A stretch of DNA of 64,000 nucleotides from Roseobacter sp. (GTDB lineage: Bacteria; Pseudomonadota; Alphaproteobacteria; Rhodobacterales; Rhodobacteraceae): assembly GCA_015665415.1 (NCBI GenBank), contig JADFAE010000017.1, positions 108,080 through 172,079 of the forward strand. Reading direction: 5' to 3'. This document shows, one piece after another, positions 58,067 to 64,000 of this stretch. Position numbers and translations under genes: made by a program. Every line of letters begins with the position of its first letter. Within the stretch, counting starts at the first letter, position 1. The notes under the pieces are model-generated. The model made no database searches, was not told where the DNA came from, and worked only from the letters and a program-made list of their open reading frames with translations.

Positions 58067-58092
58067 AACCGCCCCAAAGTCATGGGGCGGTG
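58067..58092 (-). terminator. Terminator downstream of the TlpA-like gene
   Basis: Minus strand CACCGCCCCATGACTTTGGGGCGGTTTTTC. Confidence 0.85.
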
Positions 58093-58132
58093 TCGACAGT
58101 AAGATATTTTCGGCGCTGTCGAGATATTTAAT

Positions 58133-58732
58133 TTAGTTTTCGTCCAAAGGGCCAATCATTGCCGCAACAATGGCCTTTGCGCTATCCGAATTCCATTCGG
58201 CGTCGCCCAGCAGACGGGCGACCTCTTTGCCGTCGCGGTTCAGCAAAACGGTGATGGGCAGGCCGATCACCGCCATTTCACGGGCCAGCGCCTGTTTGGG
58301 ATCCTGATGGCGGGGCAGGTTGGTGATGCCGTTTTCGTCAAAGAACTTTGCGACCCCGGCCGGCGTGTTGCGGCCGGTGGCAATGGTGAGAACCTCGAAG
58401 TCGTCACCGCCAAATTCTTCCTGCAATTCTGACAGCTGCGGCATTTCCTTGCGGCAGGGCGCGCACCAGGTGGCCCAGAAATTCAGCACCACCACCTTGC
58501 CCTGGTAATCGGCCAGGCTGGCCATGCCGGTTTCATCCTCAAGGAAGAATTCCGCGTCAGAGACATCGCGCGGGGTGGAATGTATCACCAGCCGCTTGAG
58601 GCTGCCGTCGCGCAGGGCCTCCAGCTGGGCCACATCCGCAGATCTGTCAGTGGCAGTAGCAGGGGTAACCCAGGCCGCATTTGCACCCAGGCTCAGAGCG
58701 ATATAAAGGGAAAGGTGACGTAACAGACGCAT
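58133..58732 (-). CDS. TlpA family thiol:disulfide reductase
   Basis: [25 protein letters not shown]; signal peptide. Confidence 0.93.
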   Translation of the reverse strand: MRLLRHLSLYIALSLGANAAWVTPATATDRSADVAQLEALRDGSLKRLVIHSTPRDVSDAEFFLEDETGMASLADYQGKVVVLNFWATWCAPCRKEMPQLSELQEEFGGDDFEVLTIATGRNTPAGVAKFFDENGITNLPRHQDPKQALAREMAVIGLPITVLLNRDGKEVARLLGDAEWNSDSAKAIVAAMIGPLDEN

Positions 58733-58752
58733 ATTATCTCCGGGATTCCACC

Positions 58753-60147
58753 ATGACAGATCAAGCCTCGAACCAGATGTGGGGCGGCCGTTTCGCCGCT
58801 GGCCCAGACGCGATCATGGAGGCGATCAACGCCTCGATCGGCTTTGACAAGCGGATGGCTGCACAAGACATTGCTGGCTCCAGGGCCCATGCGGCGATGT
58901 TGGCCGCTACAGGCGTTATAAGCGATAACGACGCCGAGGCAATTCGGGAAGGGCTGCTCACGGTCTTGTCAGAGATCGAGACCGGAACATTCCAGTTTTC
59001 TGCCGCGCTGGAAGACATCCACATGAATGTTGAGGCGCGCCTGAAAGAGGTGATCGGTGAACCGGCGGGGCGTCTGCACACCGGCCGGTCGCGCAACGAT
59101 CAGGTGGCAACGGACTTCAAACTCTGGGTGCGTGATCAACTGGATGCCGCCGAGTCGGGCCTCCTGGCGCTGATCAAGGCGCTGCTGACCCAGGCCGAGG
59201 CCGGGGCCGATTGGGTGATGCCGGGCTTTACCCATCTGCAAGTGGCGCAGCCGGTGACCTGGGGCCATCACATAATGGCCTATGTGGAGATGTTAGGCCG
59301 CGATTTGTCGCGGGTGCGCGATGCCCGCGCCCGGATGAACGAAAGCCCCCTGGGTGCGGCGGCCCTGGCCGGGACCTCCTTTCCGATCGACCGTGACATG
59401 ACAGCATCGGCGCTTGGCTTTGACCGTCCGGCGGCCAACTCGCTGGATGCGGTCTCTGATCGCGACTTCGCGCTTGAGTTCCTGTCTTGTGCTTCGATCA
59501 GCGCGGTGCACCTGTCGCGCTTTGCCGAAGAGCTGGTGATCTGGTCCTCGGCGCAGTTCCGTTTTGTCACCCTGTCGGATCGGTTCTCGACGGGATCGTC
59601 GATCATGCCGCAGAAAAAGAACCCCGATGCGGCAGAGTTGATCCGCGCCAAGGTGGGCCGGATTTTTGGTGCCAACACCGCGCTGATGATGGTGATGAAG
59701 GGGCTGCCCTTGGCCTATTCCAAGGACATGCAGGAAGACAAGGAACAGGTCTTTGATGCTGCCGACAACTGGATGCTGGCACTGGCGGCGATGGAAGGCA
59801 TGGTCAAGGACATGAGTGCCAACCGCGCCGAACTGGCCGCGGCCGCGGCCACCGGGTTCTCCACGGCCACCGATCTGGCCGACTGGCTGGTGCGGGTTCT
59901 GGGCCTGCCGTTCCGCGATGCCCATCACGTCACCGGGTCGCTGGTGGCGCTGGCCGAGGGGCGCGGCTGTGACCTGCCGGATCTGTCCCTGGAAGACATG
60001 CAGGGCGTGCATGCTGAGATCACCGAAGATGTCTTTACCGTGTTGGGCGTCGAAAACTCGGTCAACTCGCGGATGTCTTACGGTGGTACTGCCCCGGCGC
60101 AAGTTCGCGCCCAGGTGGCCCGCTGGACTGAAATTCTAGCGGAGTGA
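58753..60147 (+). CDS. argH: Argininosuccinate lyase
   Basis: [52 protein letters not shown]. Confidence 0.96.
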   Translation: MTDQASNQMWGGRFAAGPDAIMEAINASIGFDKRMAAQDIAGSRAHAAMLAATGVISDNDAEAIREGLLTVLSEIETGTFQFSAALEDIHMNVEARLKEVIGEPAGRLHTGRSRNDQVATDFKLWVRDQLDAAESGLLALIKALLTQAEAGADWVMPGFTHLQVAQPVTWGHHIMAYVEMLGRDLSRVRDARARMNESPLGAAALAGTSFPIDRDMTASALGFDRPAANSLDAVSDRDFALEFLSCASISAVHLSRFAEELVIWSSAQFRFVTLSDRFSTGSSIMPQKKNPDAAELIRAKVGRIFGANTALMMVMKGLPLAYSKDMQEDKEQVFDAADNWMLALAAMEGMVKDMSANRAELAAAAATGFSTATDLADWLVRVLGLPFRDAHHVTGSLVALAEGRGCDLPDLSLEDMQGVHAEITEDVFTVLGVENSVNSRMSYGGTAPAQVRAQVARWTEILAE

Positions 60148-60294
60148 AGGCGCGGCTGACCGGGATTGCCAGATTGGGGCCGAGTCAGCCAGATTCCGCC
60201 AAAAGGTGTTAAAAACAGCGCGCAGAGCTTGTTTGGGCTCTGCGCAACCCCAGATTGGTGCTACCTTCCAGGGAAGGTCATGAGTGGAGATAAG

Positions 60295-60474
60295 ATGATG
60301 CGCGAATGGATGTTTGGCCTGATAGGTCTGGCGCTGTTGAGCGCCTGTGGCGTTGACGGAGAGCCACTGCGCCCGTCGCTCAATGCCGGGGTTGGAGTCT
60401 CCAATAGCGGTGTCCATGCGGGCGGCTCGGTTGGTCTGCACAAGGGGCCGCTGAATATCTTCCTTGGGTTTTAG
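60295..60474 (+). CDS. Small lipoprotein
   Basis: MMREWMFGLIGLALLSACGVDGEPLRPSLNAGVGVSNSGVHAGGSVGLHKGPLNIFLGF*; lipobox LLSAC; SD GGAGA. Confidence 0.7.
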   Translation: MMREWMFGLIGLALLSACGVDGEPLRPSLNAGVGVSNSGVHAGGSVGLHKGPLNIFLGF

Positions 60475-60547
60475 CAACACCGCCTTTTGGCAATCCCGCC
60501 GGTTCCTGAGGAAACCAGCGGGATGAGACATGAATAGGACTGCTGAG

Positions 60548-60700
60548 ATGAAGCGCTGTCTATTGATCCTGGGGGTGCTGGCGCTTGCGGGGTGTGATCT
60601 GCCACAAAGCTATGCCACGCCGCCAAAAGAAGAAAAACCCGCACAAGGAGGGGTTTCTGTCTCTGGCTATGCCAGGGTCGGTGTTTCCCACAGGTTCTGA
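60548..60700 (+). CDS. Small lipoprotein (50 aa)
   Basis: Read directly: MKRCLLILGVLALAGCDLPQSYATPPKEEKPAQGGVSVSGYARVGVSHRF*; lipobox LALAGC; not in ORF track. Confidence 0.7.
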   Translation: MKRCLLILGVLALAGCDLPQSYATPPKEEKPAQGGVSVSGYARVGVSHRF

Positions 60701-60969
60701 CCAAGACCGCATGGGGCGGGGGCTCCCGCCTCTGCGAGCTGCCCTTGCGGGCCGCGCCCAGAGTTGGGCCAGGCACTGTGCTGGCGCACAGTGCAGGCTG
60801 GCGTTGAGAGGCCTAGGCTGGGCAGGCCGATCCCTCACGTCAGTGTTTTCAATGTGCCGCAAGGGTAAACGGCGTTTGCGCCGTCGCTGCGCGGCCCTTG
60901 ACCCGCAAGGGGCACCCAGGGCGCGGGAATCATTTGCCAGTCGGCGTGGTTTTGGTCTAATCGCCCTTT

Positions 60970-62235
60970 ATGGATCACTTTCTCTACCGCGACGGCGCGC
61001 TTTACGCCGAAGACGTGCCGGTTGCCGAGATCGCGGCTGCTGTGGGCACTCCGTTTTATGTCTATTCCAGTGCCACCCTGCTGCGGCATTTCCGGCTGTT
61101 TGACGAGGCGCTTGAAGGCACCGATCATCTGGTCTGCTTTGCGATGAAGGCGGCCTCCAATCAGGCGATCCTGAAGACGCTGGCGCAGGCCGGCGCGGGG
61201 ATGGATGTGGTCAGTCAGGGCGAATATCTGCGCGCCAAGGCGGCAGGGGTGCCGGGCGACAAGATCGTCTTTTCCGGGGTTGGTAAGACTGGAGAGGAAA
61301 TCCGCACCGCGCTGAGTGGCGGCATCCGCCAGTTCAACGTCGAGAGCGAGCCGGAGATGGCGGTGATCAACGCGGTGGCGCTGGAGTTGGGGGTAGTTGC
61401 CCCGATCACCGTGCGGGTGAACCCGGATGTGGATGCCAAGACCCATGCCAAGATTGCCACTGGCAAATCCGAGAACAAATTCGGCATTCCGATTGCGCGG
61501 GCCAAGGAGGTCTATGCCCATGCCGCCAGCCTGCCGGGGCTGGAGGTGATCGGTATCGATGTGCACATCGGCTCGCAGCTGACCGATCTGGAGCCCTTTC
61601 GCCTTGCCTATGAAAAGGTGGCGGAGCTGACAGAGGTTCTGCGCGCTGAGGGCCACAACATTCGCCGTCTGGATCTGGGCGGGGGACTTGGCATTCCCTA
61701 TACCCGCTCCAATGATGCGCCACCGCTGCCAATGGAATACGGTCAGCTGATCAAGGACACTCTGGGCCATCTGGGCTGCGAGATCGAGATCGAGCCGGGC
61801 CGCCTGATTGCAGGTAATGCGGGTCTGATGGTGAGCAAAGTGATCTATGTGAAATCCGGTGAAGATCGTGATTTCCTGATTATTGATGGGGCCATGAATG
61901 ATCTGATCCGCCCGGCCATGTATGAGGCTCATCATGATATTGACCCGGTTCTGGAACCTGCGCCGGGAGTGGAAAAACAACCCTATGATATCGTCGGGCC
62001 GGTCTGCGAAAGTGGCGATACCTTTGCCAAACAACGTGACTTGGCACCGCTTGCAGCAGGGGATCTGATCGCCTTTCGCTCTGCCGGGGCCTATGGCGCA
62101 GTGATGGCCAGCGAGTACAATTCGCGCCCTCTGATCCCCGAAGTGCTTGTGCATGGGGATCAATTTGCGGTTATTCGCCCACGTCCCACCTTTGACGAAA
62201 TGATAAACCGCGATACTATCCCGGAGTGGCTGTAG
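60970..62235 (+). CDS. lysA: Diaminopimelate decarboxylase
   Basis: CFAMKAASNQAILKTLAQAGAGMDVVSQGE; GIDVHIGSQLTDL; GGGLGIPY; CESGDTFAKQRDL. Confidence 0.96.
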   Translation: MDHFLYRDGALYAEDVPVAEIAAAVGTPFYVYSSATLLRHFRLFDEALEGTDHLVCFAMKAASNQAILKTLAQAGAGMDVVSQGEYLRAKAAGVPGDKIVFSGVGKTGEEIRTALSGGIRQFNVESEPEMAVINAVALELGVVAPITVRVNPDVDAKTHAKIATGKSENKFGIPIARAKEVYAHAASLPGLEVIGIDVHIGSQLTDLEPFRLAYEKVAELTEVLRAEGHNIRRLDLGGGLGIPYTRSNDAPPLPMEYGQLIKDTLGHLGCEIEIEPGRLIAGNAGLMVSKVIYVKSGEDRDFLIIDGAMNDLIRPAMYEAHHDIDPVLEPAPGVEKQPYDIVGPVCESGDTFAKQRDLAPLAAGDLIAFRSAGAYGAVMASEYNSRPLIPEVLVHGDQFAVIRPRPTFDEMINRDTIPEWL

Positions 62236-62297
62236 ACCTTTCAGCAAAACCCTGAGGGTTGCAGCCCCGGAGACCACCGGATGGAGGCAAAGCCAGG

Positions 62298-64000
62298 ATG
62301 ACGCGTATCGGCAAGGCTGACCCACGATTGCGCCCGCTGCGATGGCCCCTGCTGCTGACGCAGGCGGGCATGATTGCAGAGCGCGGGTTGCGGGCCTTTT
62401 GGCCCCTGGCCTCGGTGCTGATGGGGGCGGCTGCGGCTTTGATGCTGGGGCTGCAGGATCTGGTTTCGACTGCTTTGCTTTGGTCCGGCTTGGGGCTCGT
62501 CCTTATCGCAGGCCTGTTGGCGCTGCTGTGGGGGCTGTGGCGATTTTCCTGGCCCCACCGGGCTGAGGCGCTGGCGCGGCTGGATGTCAGCCTGCCCGGG
62601 CGACCGGTTTCCGCCCTGTTGGATGATCAGGCTATCGGTGCTGCGGATGCCGGGTCGGCCGCCCTGTGGCAGGCACATCAGGCGCGGATGGCACGGGCTG
62701 CGGCAGCGGCCAAAGCGCCTGCACCCGATCTGCAGATTGCCAAGGCCGATCCCTATGCGCTGCGCTATCTGGCGCTGGTTGCGCTGCTGATGGCGCTGTT
62801 GTTCGGGTCCATCTGGCGGGTCGGCAGCCTGACGGTCCTGGTGCCGGGGGCGCAGGCCGGGCTGCAGGGGCCATCGTGGGAAGGTTGGATCGAGCCGCCG
62901 CGCTACACTGGCCTGCCGGTGCTCTATCTCAATGATCAACCGGATCAAAACCTGGAGCTGCCAGAAGGCAGCCGCATCACCCTGCGCTTCTATGGCGAAG
63001 TGGGCGCGCTGGGGCTAAGTGAGAGCGTTTCTGGGCAGGAGGATGCAGGCGCGGAAGTGCAAGGGCTCGAACAGGATGTCGAAGTGGTGCAGGCGGGGCA
63101 TCTGGCCATCGAAGGTCCCGGCGGGCGGGCCTGGGATATTGCGGTGCTGGCGGACCAGCCGCCCAGCGTCGCGATCATCGGGTTGCCGGAGCTGACTCGC
63201 GATGGGGCCCTGTCCTTGGGGTTTGCAGCAGAAGATGACTATGGGGTTGTTGGCGGCGAGGTCCGGATTTCGCTGGATTACCTGGCCCTGTCGCGGCGTC
63301 ATGGTCTGGCGCTCGAACCCGAGGCGCGCGCTGACATAGTGTTGGACCTGCCTCTGCCGCTGAGCGGGTCGCGGCAGTCTTTCACCGAGTTTTTGATCGA
63401 GGATTTTGCCCAGCACGCCTGGGCCAATCTGCCGGTGATTTTCAGTTTCACCCTGCGAGATGCGGCGGGCCAGACGTCGACCTCTACCGGTCTGGGGGCA
63501 GCATTGGTAGCGCCACGGTTCTTTGATCCGCTGGCGGCAGCAGTGGGTGAACAACGTCGGGATCTGATCTGGACGCGGGACAATGGTGCGCGCATTGCTC
63601 AGGTGATGCGCGCCCTGTCGCACCGCCCCGCAGAGATTTTTCGCGAAGCGGGTAGTTATTTGCAGATGCGGGCTATTCTGCGCCGACTGGAGGCGGGTCT
63701 TAAGGCTCGCCTGGGGTCGGGGCAGCAAGCCAGCGCTGAGGCCGAGACCGACGCACAAAGCGGGGTGTTGAGTGACGCACAGCGCGATGAGGTCGCCGCA
63801 GCGCTTTGGGCCTTGGCGCAAAGCCTCGAGGAGGGGGATATCGGCGATGCGCTGGCGCGCATGCAGCAGGCCAGAGAGCGGTTGAGCCAGGCCATGCGGG
63901 ACGGGGCCAGCGACGAGGAAATCGCTAGGCTGATGCAAAAGCTGCGCGATGCCACCCAGGACTACATGCGCCAGCTGCAGCGCCAGGCGCAGCGCGATGG
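62298..64000 (+). CDS. DUF4175 (TIGR02302-like) family membrane protein, 3' truncated by window
   Basis: Frame read open from ATG 62298 to the window end; N-terminal TM region, EPPRYTG...LPEGSRITL, C-terminal Gln/Arg-rich coiled region. Confidence 0.85.
   Translation, partial: MTRIGKADPRLRPLRWPLLLTQAGMIAERGLRAFWPLASVLMGAAAALMLGLQDLVSTALLWSGLGLVLIAGLLALLWGLWRFSWPHRAEALARLDVSLPGRPVSALLDDQAIGAADAGSAALWQAHQARMARAAAAAKAPAPDLQIAKADPYALRYLALVALLMALLFGSIWRVGSLTVLVPGAQAGLQGPSWEGWIEPPRYTGLPVLYLNDQPDQNLELPEGSRITLRFYGEVGALGLSESVSGQEDAGAEVQGLEQDVEVVQAGHLAIEGPGGRAWDIAVLADQPPSVAIIGLPELTRDGALSLGFAAEDDYGVVGGEVRISLDYLALSRRHGLALEPEARADIVLDLPLPLSGSRQSFTEFLIEDFAQHAWANLPVIFSFTLRDAAGQTSTSTGLGAALVAPRFFDPLAAAVGEQRRDLIWTRDNGARIAQVMRALSHRPAEIFREAGSYLQMRAILRRLEAGLKARLGSGQQASAEAETDAQSGVLSDAQRDEVAAALWALAQSLEEGDIGDALARMQQARERLSQAMRDGASDEEIARLMQKLRDATQDYMRQLQRQAQRD

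Noticed and set aside
60220-60245. GCGCAGAGC...GCTCTGCGC hairpin as argH terminator
   Set aside because: Good stem but no T-tract on the argH-sense side, so not called as an intrinsic terminator
60585-61103. 172-aa plus-strand ORF before lysA
   Set aside because: Arg-rich translation of a hairpin-rich spacer overlapping the true lysA start
60835-62325. 496-aa minus-strand ORF over lysA
   Set aside because: Antisense shadow of lysA
1-64000. CRISPR arrays, prophage, transposons, tRNA/rRNA
   Set aside because: No regularly spaced repeats, integrase/transposase motifs or tRNA/rRNA-like sequences noticed by reading; tRNAscan/Infernal not available to confirm

Overview
Contiguous chromosomal window from a GC-rich alphaproteobacterium. 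Gene content and order, codon usage and intergenic repeat type suggest a Rhodobacteraceae/Roseobacter-group genome (inference, no search run). It is mostly core metabolism. Main blocks: pgsA-moaD-moaE; ubiA/rsmE/GNAT; gshA; a desaturase plus GbsR-type regulator block; pyrB-x-x-pyrC-plsY; moaB; an RND efflux pair; tsaC/Sua5; acyl-CoA dehydrogenase; azlCD // fdhD-x-mobA-mobB-moeA; greA; soxR; ETF-QO; TPR-ispE; polyprenyl synthase; phaA-phaB; argH-lysA. No rRNA, tRNA, CRISPR array, prophage or transposase was recognised. Four small genes or partial ORFs missing from the supplied ORF track were found by reading: an aa3 oxidase subunit IV, a DUF465/YdcH protein, a 50-aa lipoprotein and a 3'-truncated DUF4175 gene. 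Most interesting observations: two mutually exclusive hairpins over the SD of the DUF6173 gene; a secreted PLA2-like CCxxHD protein; a lipoprotein with a permuted papain-like His...Cys arrangement; a membrane-anchored LAS-type (HX6D/HXH) peptidase; candidate PhaR-type palindromes at phaA and phaB; a 19-bp-spacer MerR-type promoter divergent from soxR; a gene split by one in-frame TGA; a C9 tract near the 3' end of an orphan coiled-coil membrane gene; two copies of an inverted-repeat element between convergent genes; and paired tiny lipoproteins. None is proven to be a new system.
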